64,000 bases of DNA. It comes from Solirubrobacter ginsenosidimutans. Lineage in GTDB: Bacteria; Actinomycetota; Thermoleophilia; Solirubrobacterales; Solirubrobacteraceae. The translations under genes and the position numbers were made by a program. The stretch lies in NCBI RefSeq assembly GCF_027587205.1, contig NZ_JAPDOD010000021.1:1-64000 (forward strand), written 5' to 3'. The notes beneath the pieces are model-generated. The model did no database searches. It worked only from the letters and a program-made list of their open reading frames with translations, and was not told the DNA's origin. Numbering within the stretch: position 1 is the first letter of the stretch; each line of letters opens with the position of its first letter. Of this stretch, positions 45,966 to 55,268 are shown piece by piece.

Positions 45966-46877
45966 GCTGAACTTCTTCAGCGGGGCGTCGGCGCGCGAGA
46001 TCTTCTCGCCCTTGACGCCGGGCGGGCAGATCGCGGTGAAGCTCGCGAGCCCGCCGGTCCCGCCCTTGAACCGCGGGAACCCGATGCTGACCAGGCAGCC
46101 CGTCTCGGGCACCTTGTCGAGGTTGTCGACGCCCTCGGCCTGCGTGTAGCCGTGGTGCATCAGCCACGACTCGCCCTCGAGCGTCGGCGTCGTGTCCGTG
46201 TCCAGCGGCTCATGGCCATGGAAGAGGATGTGCCGCTTGAGCTGGAGGAACTTGATCGCGTCCAGTGACACGCCCGGGAAGACCGGGTCGGCGGCGAGCG
46301 CCGCGGCCTTCTTCGGGTCAGACGTCCACTTCTTCGACCAGTCGGAGCGGACCATCACGACCGACCCCTCGGGGATCCGGCCGTTGGCCTTCTCCCACTT
46401 CTGGATGTCGGCCACCTGCAGGTGGTAGTCGCCCTTCTTCTTGACCTGGTCGACGATCGAGATGACCACCAGCGGCCGGACGGCGAACGTCGCGGGCAGT
46501 TCGTCGATGCCGGCGTACTCCGGCGCCCAGTGCGCCGGCGGATCGAGCTGGGTGCCGAACTGGTCGGTCGAGATGTCGTAGTGGGTCGCCGCGAATCCTT
46601 CCTTCTCGTACGTGTACGGCTGCTTCGTCGCCGGGTCGACTGTCGGTGAGAACGTCGACGGTCCGAACCCCTTCCACACCGGCATCGTCGGCGTCAGGAC
46701 GTGGTTGAGGCTGATGTAGCGCGCCTTGGTCAGCACGTCGGAGTAGGTCTTCCAGAGGTTGACCTGCGTGCCGTTCTGCGCGGTGGCGACCGGCGTGGAC
46801 TGGTTGGCGCCGACGGCGTACGCGCCGACCGCGAGTGCGGCCGCCGCAGCACCTGTCGCGAGATTCCGTGCCCTCAT
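45921..46877 (-). CDS. Cyclase-family (kynurenine formamidase-like) secreted protein, variant metal site
   Basis: This 318-residue protein has an N-terminal export or anchor segment (LATGAAAAALAVGAYAVGAN). The fold signatures of the cyclase/formamidase family are present: LNHVLTPTMPVW, GTQLDPPAHW, and a C-terminal region with HGHEPLDTD and ICPPGVKGEK. The family metal motif is normally HxGTHxDxPxH; here it reads DQFGTQLDPPAH, with the first two His positions changed to Gln/Phe-Gln. The enzyme may therefore bind metal differently or not at all. The ATG follows AGAAGGGGG. Confidence 0.86.
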   Translation of the reverse strand: MRARNLATGAAAAALAVGAYAVGANQSTPVATAQNGTQVNLWKTYSDVLTKARYISLNHVLTPTMPVWKGFGPSTFSPTVDPATKQPYTYEKEGFAATHYDISTDQFGTQLDPPAHWAPEYAGIDELPATFAVRPLVVISIVDQVKKKGDYHLQVADIQKWEKANGRIPEGSVVMVRSDWSKKWTSDPKKAAALAADPVFPGVSLDAIKFLQLKRHILFHGHEPLDTDTTPTLEGESWLMHHGYTQAEGVDNLDKVPETGCLVSIGFPRFKGGTGGLASFTAICPPGVKGEKISRADAPLKKFSSPLHWDDATGTRVR

Positions 46878-46967
46878 TCTGCCCCCTTCTGGTAGGACCT
46901 CCCGAGCCGCGACACATTACGGGTTCGACGCCCGTCTCCGCTCGACGACGACCACGCGTGAATTGGC

Positions 46968-46999
46968 ACAGAGATGTCACAGTTTCGTGACATCTCTGT
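46968..46999. promoter_or_regulatory. 13-bp perfect inverted repeat upstream of the DUF559 gene
   Basis: ACAGAGATGTCAC (46968-46980) and GTGACATCTCTGT (46987-46999) form a perfect stem with a six-base loop, in the divergent gap between the cyclase and the DUF559 gene. It is AT-richer than its surroundings. It could be an operator for either gene or a hairpin in the rightward leader. Confidence 0.5.
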
Positions 47000-47039
47000 C
47001 TTGTTCTGTTGCAGCGGTTCGGGCGATGCTCGGGGGGTG

Positions 47040-47942
47040 ATGTACAAACGAGTCCCCACAGGACCTGATTGCGCATCACCCCCTGCTCGTTACGGGCTGA
47101 CGACGAGCACCGAGCTGGGTCTGAGCCCGAGTGCGTTGAGCAAGCGGGTGGCCCGCGGGGCGTTGCACCGCCGGTACCCGGGCGTGTACTCGTTCGGCCC
47201 TGGCGAGCTCTCTCCCGAGGCCGAAGCGATGGCCGCCGTGCTGGCGGTCGGTGACGGGGTCCTTTGCAACCGGCCTGCGGCGACGTTGTTACGGATCTCT
47301 CGGTTCCGATCGTCGGTTCCGCACGTACTCGTCACGCGCCGTCATCGGCCAGTCGAGGGCATCGTCATCCACCACTGCCGCGATCTCGACCCGCGCGACG
47401 TCACGGTGCACCGCGGCATCCCGATGACCACGGTGCCTCGCATCCTGCTCGATCTCGGTGAGGACCACACGGTGTGGCAGGTCACGAACGTGATCCACGA
47501 GGCGGCGTTCCGGAAGTGCTTCGACGTCGCGGCCACCCGCCGCATGCTCGCGCGCTCGACCGGCCGGCGCGGCGTAGCGCTGGTCGAGCGCGCGATCGCG
47601 TTGCACCTCGCCGGCAGCGCGGGGACCAAGAGCGCGCTCGAAGACGCGTTCATCGCGCTCGCGACCGACTTGCCCGAGCCGCTTGTCAACACGATCCACG
47701 AGGGTGAGGAGCTCGACTTCCTCTGGCCCGATTGCCGGCTCAACGTCGAGGTCGACGGGCCTGGGCACCGACGGCCGGCGGTCAGGCGCGACGACGCGCG
47801 GCGGGACCACAAGCTCAAGGCCGCCGGCTACACGGTCGTGCGGCTCACCGACATCGAGGTCCAGCGGGCGCCGGAGGCGGCGCTCCAGAAAGTTCTCCGC
47901 AACTGGCCAACCTCGATCGTGCTGCGGGGGTCCTGCGCGTGA
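47040..47942 (+). CDS. DUF559-type protein: winged-helix N-terminus plus endonuclease-like domain
   Basis: This 300-residue protein has an AbiEi-like N-terminus (YGLTTSTELGLSPSALSKRV, RGALHRRYPGVYSFG). The C-terminal restriction-endonuclease-like (Vsr/DUF559) domain reads ELDFLWPDCRLNVEVDG, then RDDARRDHKLKAAGYTVVRL. The D...E-V-D pattern keeps the acidic residues expected of that fold. This is a very common actinobacterial family of unknown biological role, often in many copies. ATG 47040 after GGGGGG is chosen; an in-frame ATG at 46974 lies in the inverted repeat. Confidence 0.85.
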   Translation: MYKRVPTGPDCASPPARYGLTTSTELGLSPSALSKRVARGALHRRYPGVYSFGPGELSPEAEAMAAVLAVGDGVLCNRPAATLLRISRFRSSVPHVLVTRRHRPVEGIVIHHCRDLDPRDVTVHRGIPMTTVPRILLDLGEDHTVWQVTNVIHEAAFRKCFDVAATRRMLARSTGRRGVALVERAIALHLAGSAGTKSALEDAFIALATDLPEPLVNTIHEGEELDFLWPDCRLNVEVDGPGHRRPAVRRDDARRDHKLKAAGYTVVRLTDIEVQRAPEAALQKVLRNWPTSIVLRGSCA

Positions 47943-47966
47943 CACCACTTCGACGGAAGGATTCCC

Positions 47967-48130
47967 ATGAAGCGCATCGCCCTGCTCGCCGTGCTCGCCG
48001 CCTTCGCGACCATGCCCACCGTCGCCTCGGCGGCGGAACCGACCCACACGCCCGGAACGAGCGCGAACGGGATCATCGCGATCCTGATCGGCCTGCAGTT
48101 CACGCCGCCGATCGGTTCGAACAAGGGGTC

Positions 48131-48134
<4 letters not shown>
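47967..48134 (+). CDS. Short secreted peptide (55 residues)
   Basis: ATG 47967 has an excellent ribosome site (GGAAGG, seven bases upstream). The product starts with a textbook signal peptide, MKRIALLAVLAAFATMPTVA followed by SAA, leaving a mature peptide of about 32 residues: EPTHTPGTSANGIIAILIGL, then QFTPPIGSNKGS. The mature part has a hydrophobic core flanked by Pro/Thr and Ser/Gly ends and no cysteine. No homologue is known to me. Its stop shares CTAG with the opposing ABC-F stop. Confidence 0.65.
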
Positions 48135-49912
<1,778 letters not shown>

Positions 49913-49927
49913 CGGCGCCAAGCAGCC

Positions 49928-49933
49928 TACGAT
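49928..49933 (+). promoter_or_regulatory. -10 box TACGAT, leaderless promoter of the HelR-like gene
   Basis: TACGAT precedes GTG 49940 by six bases without a ribosome site, another leaderless-type start in this window. Confidence 0.5.
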
Positions 49934-49939
49934 CTCTCG

Positions 49940-51934
49940 GTGCAAGCACTCGAAGAGGAACAGAAACACCTGGATGAGACGAGTGCGGCGTATGACCTGG
50001 CCTTCGCCGCCCTGGTAGGGCGAAAACGGTCGCAGGGCATCGACGACTTCGCCAACGAAGCGCTCGAGCAGATGCGGCGCGAACGCATTCGCGTCTACAC
50101 CGAGGCGAGCGGCCCGCTCTACTTCGGTCGCATCGACCAGACCGACGGCGACACGCTCTACGTCGGCCGCCACGCCGTCTGGAGCCCGGACAACGACCTG
50201 CTGTCGGTCAACTGGCGCGCCCCCGCCGCCGAGCCGTTCTACGCCGCGACCGCGCACGAACCGCGCGGCGTCAAGAAGCGCCGCCGCCTGGACATCGAGG
50301 AGCGCAAGGTCGTCGGCTTCGTCGACGAGACGCTCACCCAGGACGACGACGATCACCTCACCGACGCGATCGTCGAGGACATCACGCGCAAGCGGGTGGG
50401 CGAGATGCGCCAGATCATCTCGACCATCACGCCGGACCAGTACGAGCTGATCAGCCGTGAGGCCGAGGGCGCGCTGGTCATTCAGGGCGGCCCGGGTACG
50501 GGCAAGACCGCCGTCGGCCTGCACCGCGCCGCCTGGCTGCTCTACACCGACCCGGAGCTCACCCGCCAAGGCGTGCTGGTCGTCGGCCCCAACGAGACGT
50601 TCATCCGCTACATCGAGCAGGTGCTGCCGGCGCTCGGCGAGGGCGGGGTCGAGCAGCGCCCGATCGGGTCGCTGATCGCGCAGCCGCACGGCGAGGTCGA
50701 CGAGACGCGCGAGCTCGCCTCGCTGAAGGGCAGCGCGCGGATCGCCGTCGTCATGGAGCGGCTGCTGTGGGGCCGGTTGAGCCTGGAAGGCGGCGAGGTG
50801 CCGTTCGGGCGGCGGAAGGTCGTGACCGTCACCCCCGAAGACCTGCGGGAGATCGTCGTGTCGGTGCGCGAGCGCACGTTCAGCTACGAGGCGGGGCGCG
50901 AGCGCTTCCGCGAGCGCCTGGCCGGCCTGATCGCGGGTCGCCTGCTGGACCGCGACTCGCTCGCCGGGCAGGAAGAGGCGATCAGCGCCGTGCGCAAGAC
51001 CAAGGAGTACCAGCGCATGACGACCAAGGCGTGGCCGCGCGAGTCGCCGGAGGCGCTGGTGGAGCGGCTGTTCAAGAACCGCGCGCGCTTGACAGAAGCG
51101 GCGGGTGACCTGCTCAGTGACGACGAGATCAGCCTGCTGCTGAAGGCGAGCGCGGCGACCAAGCGCAAGGACATGACGCCGACGGACGTCGCGCTGTTGG
51201 ATGAGGCGCATTGGCTGATCGATCCGAGCTTCCGGCGGTTCGGGCATGTGGTCGTGGACGAGGCGCAGAACCTGACGCCGATGGAGCTGCGGATGACCGT
51301 GCGCCGCGCGCGCGGGCACTCGCTGACGATCCTCGGCGACCTGTCGCAGCGCACCGCCGACGCGGGCGTGTCGTCCTGGGACGCGGTGCTCGACGAGGCG
51401 GGCGTGTCCGACCACGTGGTCTCCGAGCTGACGATCAGCTACCGCGTGCCGAGCGACTTCCTCGTGCTCGCCGGCACGCTGCTGCCCGAGGGCGCGCCCG
51501 CGCCGCGCGGGGTGCGCGATGCGCCTTTCCCCGCGCTGGCGATCGACACCGACGACCTCGGCGCCTCCGCCGCCCGCGTCGCCGCGCGCTACGCCGACGA
51601 GGTCGGCAGCGTCGGCGTCGTCGTGCCGCACGTGCACATGGACGAGGTTCGCGCCGCGCTGGGCGACTTCGTCGACGCGACGGGCGGAGCGCCGCTGGGC
51701 TCGGGCGTGAACCTGATCGACCTGCACGTGGCCAAGGGCCTCGAGTTCGATGCGATCGTCGTCGTCGAGCCGGAGGCGATCCTGCACGAGCGCCCGGACG
51801 GCGGCGTCGGCGGGCTCTACACCGCGCTCACCCGCTCGACGCGGGCGCTGGCGATCGTCCACGCGCAGCCGCTTCCCGAACCGCTGCGACACACAACCGT
51901 GTTGCGGACAGAAACTGACCGCAATCCCGCGTAG
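49940..51934 (+). CDS. HelD/HelR-like RNA polymerase recycling ATPase
   Basis: This 664-residue UvrD-like ATPase begins with a coiled-coil arm and the HelD-type segments YFGRIDQTDGDTLYVGRHAV and SVNWRAPAAEPFYAAT. Walker A GGPGTGKT is at 183-190, DEAQN marks motif II, and GLYTALTRSTRALAIVHA is the last motif. HelD removes stalled RNA polymerase from DNA, and actinobacterial HelR displaces rifamycins. No 19-base rifamycin-associated element was seen upstream. The start is GTG. Confidence 0.88.
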   Translation: MQALEEEQKHLDETSAAYDLAFAALVGRKRSQGIDDFANEALEQMRRERIRVYTEASGPLYFGRIDQTDGDTLYVGRHAVWSPDNDLLSVNWRAPAAEPFYAATAHEPRGVKKRRRLDIEERKVVGFVDETLTQDDDDHLTDAIVEDITRKRVGEMRQIISTITPDQYELISREAEGALVIQGGPGTGKTAVGLHRAAWLLYTDPELTRQGVLVVGPNETFIRYIEQVLPALGEGGVEQRPIGSLIAQPHGEVDETRELASLKGSARIAVVMERLLWGRLSLEGGEVPFGRRKVVTVTPEDLREIVVSVRERTFSYEAGRERFRERLAGLIAGRLLDRDSLAGQEEAISAVRKTKEYQRMTTKAWPRESPEALVERLFKNRARLTEAAGDLLSDDEISLLLKASAATKRKDMTPTDVALLDEAHWLIDPSFRRFGHVVVDEAQNLTPMELRMTVRRARGHSLTILGDLSQRTADAGVSSWDAVLDEAGVSDHVVSELTISYRVPSDFLVLAGTLLPEGAPAPRGVRDAPFPALAIDTDDLGASAARVAARYADEVGSVGVVVPHVHMDEVRAALGDFVDATGGAPLGSGVNLIDLHVAKGLEFDAIVVVEPEAILHERPDGGVGGLYTALTRSTRALAIVHAQPLPEPLRHTTVLRTETDRNPA

Positions 51935-51937
51935 TCT
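51932..51937 (+). promoter_or_regulatory. -10 box TAGTCT, leaderless promoter of the VOC gene
   Basis: TAGTCT lies seven bases before ATG 51945, partly inside the end of the previous gene. No ribosome site is present. Confidence 0.45.
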
Positions 51938-51944
51938 GCGTTTC

Positions 51945-52322
51945 ATGGACTTCAAGCTCGAGCTGGTCACCATCCCCGTGTCCGACGTCGACCGCGCGAA
52001 GGCGTTCTACGTCGACCAGGCAGGCTTCAACGCCGACCACGACTTCCAGGTCGACGAGAACCTGCGCTTCGTGCAGCTCACGCCGCCCGGTTCGGCGTGC
52101 TCGATCGCGATCGGCACCGGGCTCACCGAGGCCGAGCCCGGCTCCGTGAAGGGCATGCAGGTGGTGGTGACGGACATCGAGGCGGCGCGCGCCGAACTGG
52201 CGGGCCGCGGCGTCGACGTGTCGGACATCCAGCGCTTTCCGTGGGGTGCGTTCGTGTTCTTCTCCGACCCGGACGGGAATGCTTGGGCCGTGCAGGACTT
52301 GACCGGAACGCGTCCCGAGTAG
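51945..52322 (+). CDS. VOC-family (glyoxalase-like) protein
   Basis: This 125-residue protein of the vicinal oxygen chelate superfamily has LVTIPVSDVDRAKAFYVDQA in the first half and DIQRFPWGAFVFFSDPDGNAWAVQD in the second. These halves form the paired beta-alpha-beta3 modules. Such proteins can be dioxygenases, epoxide-opening or glyoxalase-type enzymes, or binding proteins; this one lacks enough clues to choose. A second VOC-like gene follows after five bases. Confidence 0.9.
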   Translation: MDFKLELVTIPVSDVDRAKAFYVDQAGFNADHDFQVDENLRFVQLTPPGSACSIAIGTGLTEAEPGSVKGMQVVVTDIEAARAELAGRGVDVSDIQRFPWGAFVFFSDPDGNAWAVQDLTGTRPE

Positions 52323-52327
52323 CCGCC

Positions 52328-52651
52328 TTGGCCGAGCTCTTCGCCGCCATCCCCACCGCGGACTTCGCGGTGGGCCGCGCCTGGTGGCAGGAGCGGTTCT
52401 TCGGCGGCCGGGCGCCGGACCTGATCCCGAACGACCACGAGGCCTGCTGGCGCGTCGCGGACTCCTGCTGGCTCTACGTCATCGGCGACGCCGACCGCGC
52501 CGGCAAGGGCCTGGCGACGCTGCTCGTCGACGACTTCGACGCGTGGGTGAAGCGGTTGGGCGACGTGGGCGAGATCAGGACGATGCCCGGCGGGATCCGG
52601 ACCTGCCACATTCGCGATCCCGAAGGGAACACGGTCCAGCTCGGTGGCTAA
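52328..52651 (+). CDS. VOC-like protein, short
   Basis: This 107-residue protein from TTG 52328 has AAIPTADFAVGRAWWQERF, WRVADSCWLYVIGDADRAGK and a C-terminal CHIRDPEGNTVQLGG, the usual VOC ending. It is likely a divergent relative of the previous gene and possibly a partner or fusion remnant. The family metal ligands are not clearly preserved. It overlaps the next gene by eight bases. Confidence 0.8.
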   Translation: MAELFAAIPTADFAVGRAWWQERFFGGRAPDLIPNDHEACWRVADSCWLYVIGDADRAGKGLATLLVDDFDAWVKRLGDVGEIRTMPGGIRTCHIRDPEGNTVQLGG

Positions 52652-52994
52652 GTACACGGTCAACCCAAAGGCCGTCGCCCGTGCGGAGGAGCTGATCGAC
52701 GCGCGCCAGTACGTGCTCCAGAGCGAGTGGGGGAGCGTGCAGCCGAAGGCCGCGGAGGAGAACGCCTACCTCGAGAAGCACTCGTTCGAGGAGTACGAGC
52801 TCTGGCACCTCGGGCTGACCGACGGCGCGGCGGACGGGACGAAGGCGCGCTACGCGTTCGTGTACGGCGACTTCCGGCGAGTGCACCGGATGGGCCTGAT
52901 CGCGTGCGTCTACCGCGCCGCGGAGTGGCGCCACAAGGAGATCGAGCTCGCGGCGCACGACCTCCTGCAGCGCCTGGACCGCCTTACTTCTTGA
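52644..52994 (+). CDS. Hypothetical protein, 116 residues
   Basis: The small product starts at GTG and reads MAKYTVNPKAVARAEELIDA, SEWGSVQPKAAEENAYLEKH, then YAFVYGDFRRVHRMGLIACV and a helical end with LAAHDLLQRLDRL. It is predicted cytosolic and mixed alpha/beta. I recognise only that similar short proteins occur in actinobacteria; no function is assigned. It overlaps both neighbours, including 11 bases of the convergent gene. Confidence 0.75.
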   Translation: MAKYTVNPKAVARAEELIDARQYVLQSEWGSVQPKAAEENAYLEKHSFEEYELWHLGLTDGAADGTKARYAFVYGDFRRVHRMGLIACVYRAAEWRHKEIELAAHDLLQRLDRLTS

Positions 52995-54678
52995 CCGACA
53001 CCGTCCGCTTGACCGCCGGCGCGCCGGCGGCCGAGACGGTCACCGACAGCTTCGACGCCTTCTTCGCGTCCGTGGCCGAGAGCTTGAGCGTGCCGCTGAA
53101 CTTCCCGCCCTTGATCGCGACGCTCAGCGTCTTCTTGACCGACTTCGTGCCGACCTTGTAGGTCAGTTCAACCTTGACCTTGCCGGTGACGGTCGTCGTG
53201 CCGGCGACGGTCAGCGTGCGGTTGGAGCGCTTGAACGAGGCCGCGGAGATCCTCGGCGCGTTCGGTCCGGGGGTGGGGGTGGCCACGGGTCCGGGGCCGG
53301 GTTGGGCGATCGGCGTCGCGGTGGCCTCCGGCTCCACCTGCGGCTGCGCGGTCGGCGTCGCGGTCGCGGTGGCTGTGACGGTCGGCGTCGCCGTGGCAGT
53401 TGCCGTGGGCGTCGGCGTGGCCGACGCCGTTGCGCTCGGCGTGGCCGTGGCCGTCGCGGTCGGCGTGGTGGTGGCCGTTGCGGTCGGCGTGGCCGTCGCC
53501 GTTGCGGTGGCCGTCGGCGTGGCGGTCGCGGTGACGGTCGGCGTTGCCGTTGCGGTGGCTGTCGGGGTCGCCGTGGCCGTCGCGGTCGCGGTTGGCGTGG
53601 CCGTCGCGGTTGCCGTTGCGGTTGCGGTTGCGGTTGCCGTGGCCGTAGCCGTTGCGGTCGGCGTGGCGGTGGCCGTGGTCGTCGGCGTGGCCGTCGCCGT
53701 CGCCGTCGCCGTCGGTGTCGGCGTCGCGTCGGGTTCGACGATCACCGTGCCCGTCATCTCCGGGTGCACGCTGCAGACGAACGTGTACGTCCCCGCGGCG
53801 GTGAACGTGCAGTAGCCGTCCCAGCCCGCCTGCTGCGGGACGCCGGGCAGCGGCGGCGCGTCATTGGTGTCGATGAACCCGGTTGGGGGCGCCTTGATCT
53901 GCGGACACGACGCCGGGATGGGGCTTGGGGCCTTGAAGGTGACGTTGTGGACGCTGGCTCCGGCCGGGAAGGCGAACCCGACCCGCTCGCCCTGCTTGAC
54001 GGTCACGCTGTTGTCGGTCTCGCTCGCCGATGACCGGTCCTGCCACCAGTTCCGCGCGCCGGCGTCGTGCGCATCGATCCGGGCGGCGGGGGTCGGCGTC
54101 GCGGTTGCCGTTGCCGTCGCGGTTGCCGTTGCGGTTGCGGTCGCCGTCGCCGTGGCGGTTGCCGTGGCCGTCGCCGTCGCCGTCGCGGTTGCCGTCGCGG
54201 TTGCCGTCGCGGTGGGGGTCGGCGTGCCGGTCCCGGTCACTTCGATCGTGCCCTGCATCTCGCTGCTATGCGCCTGGCAGAAGAAGCGGTAGGTGCCGGG
54301 AGTGTCGAAAGTGCAGTACCCGGCCCAGCCGACGCCTTGGGTGATGGCGGGCATGGGCGGGTCGTCGTCCGGGTCGATGGTGTCGCCGGGCCCGGCCGCG
54401 GTCTGGACGCACTCCGCCGGCTGCGGGCTGTCGGACTCGAACTGCACGTTGTGGACCGACCCGCCGTCTAGGTAGGCGAACGAGACCTTCCCGCCGGTGG
54501 TGATCGACACCGTGTGGTCCTCGGTGTCGCTCCCGGCGGCGTCCTGGAAGTACGAATCGTGAACCGAGAAGGCGGCATCGACGGTCCGGGGCGCGCTGTC
54601 GTCGCCCCAGGCGAGCGCGGGTACCGCGATGACCAGCATCACGGCACAAACCATCCATGGCAGATGCTTCCTGCTCAC
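52984..54678 (-). CDS. Secreted protein with two cupredoxin-like domains and Thr-Ala linkers
   Basis: This 564-residue exported protein has a signal peptide (HLPWMVCAVMLVIAVPALAW). Two plastocyanin-like domains follow, each with a first His (GGSVHNVQF; GASVHNVTF) and a C-terminal copper-type loop (FFCQAHSSEMQG; FVCSVHPEMTG), giving Cys-His-Met ligands. The domains are separated and followed by long (TA)n/(TAP) stretches, and a C-terminal Ig-like domain rich in Lys ends TVSVKK. A periplasmic or surface copper/electron-transfer or oxidative role is plausible. GTG 54678 follows GGGGAG. Confidence 0.85.
   Translation of the reverse strand: MSRKHLPWMVCAVMLVIAVPALAWGDDSAPRTVDAAFSVHDSYFQDAAGSDTEDHTVSITTGGKVSFAYLDGGSVHNVQFESDSPQPAECVQTAAGPGDTIDPDDDPPMPAITQGVGWAGYCTFDTPGTYRFFCQAHSSEMQGTIEVTGTGTPTPTATATATATATATATATATATATATATATATATATATATPTPAARIDAHDAGARNWWQDRSSASETDNSVTVKQGERVGFAFPAGASVHNVTFKAPSPIPASCPQIKAPPTGFIDTNDAPPLPGVPQQAGWDGYCTFTAAGTYTFVCSVHPEMTGTVIVEPDATPTPTATATATATPTTTATATPTATATATATATATATATATATPTATATATATPTATATATPTVTATATPTATATATATPTATATTTPTATATATPSATASATPTPTATATATPTVTATATATPTAQPQVEPEATATPIAQPGPGPVATPTPGPNAPRISAASFKRSNRTLTVAGTTTVTGKVKVELTYKVGTKSVKKTLSVAIKGGKFSGTLKLSATDAKKASKLSVTVSAAGAPAVKRTVSVKK
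53350..53728 (-). repeat. Hexanucleotide-type low-complexity tract (Thr-Ala-Pro linker)
   Basis: About 380 bases made of GCC/GTC/GCG/GTT-type triplets on the plus strand encode Thr-Ala-Thr-Pro repeats on the minus strand. Slippage could change its length between strains. Confidence 0.85.
54090..54222 (-). repeat. Second low-complexity tract (Thr-Ala linker)
   Basis: About 130 bases of the same triplet mixture encode an almost pure Thr-Ala run between the two cupredoxin domains. Confidence 0.85.
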
Positions 54679-54732
54679 CGACTCAACTCCCCATCGACCG
54701 ACCGAATCCGGTGTCGACGATAACGCTCGGTC

Positions 54733-54738
54733 TAGCGT
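54733..54738 (+). promoter_or_regulatory. -10 box TAGCGT, leaderless promoter of the P-loop gene
   Basis: TAGCGT lies seven bases before ATG 54746 with no ribosome site. Confidence 0.45.
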
Positions 54739-54745
54739 TCTGGCG

Positions 54746-55255
54746 ATGATTCGCGCCATCTTGCTCACCGGGTCGCCGGGTGCCGGCAAGTCGACCGTGC
54801 TCGAGGCGCTCGCCGGCCTGCTCGCCGAGGACCGGGTTCCGCACGCGGCGTTTGAGAGCGAGCAGCTCGCCGCGGGGTATCCCTGGCTTGCGGAAGAGCA
54901 GGCCTACGCCGCGCTGGCCGTGACCTGCCGGGCGCTCAGGGAGCTTGGGCGCGACCTGTTCCTGATCGCCGGAACGACCGAGACCGACGCCCATATCGAA
55001 GGGCTCAAAGCAGCGGTCGGGGCGGATGAGACCATTGTCGTCTGCCTCCGGGCCGATCCGGAAACCGCCGCCCGCCGCGTGTTCGAACGCGAACCACCGG
55101 AGTGGGCGGGGCGTGACGCGCTCGTCGCCGCAGCACGCGGGCTCGCGACCCAGATTCCCGCGCTGCGCGGCATCGACCTGCTCGTCAACACGGATGGACG
55201 CCGCCCGCGCGACGTCGCGCGCGAGATCCGTTCGAAGCTGCCCGCGCTGCAGTAG
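54746..55255 (+). CDS. Small P-loop ATP-binding protein (AAA/kinase-like)
   Basis: This 169-residue protein has Walker A GSPGAGKST at residues 9-17 (LLTGSPGAGKSTVLEALAGL), a likely acidic lid region (FEREPPEWAGRD) and IDLLVNTDGRRPRDVA near the end. It resembles small nucleotide or APS-type kinases and zeta-toxin-like P-loop proteins, but no substrate signature is decisive. It is predicted cytosolic. Confidence 0.8.
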   Translation: MIRAILLTGSPGAGKSTVLEALAGLLAEDRVPHAAFESEQLAAGYPWLAEEQAYAALAVTCRALRELGRDLFLIAGTTETDAHIEGLKAAVGADETIVVCLRADPETAARRVFEREPPEWAGRDALVAAARGLATQIPALRGIDLLVNTDGRRPRDVAREIRSKLPALQ

Positions 55256-55268
55256 CCTGAGATCCGCA

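Noticed and set aside
46919..46935. T-arm-like stem (ACGGG TTCGACG CCCGT)
   Set aside because: No matching acceptor stem, D-arm or anticodon arm lies upstream, so this is not a tRNA; a relic attachment site cannot be supported.
53350..54222. Possible CRISPR array in the repeat tracts
   Set aside because: The repeats are triplet-based and in frame with Thr-Ala coding; there are no unique spacers or cas genes.
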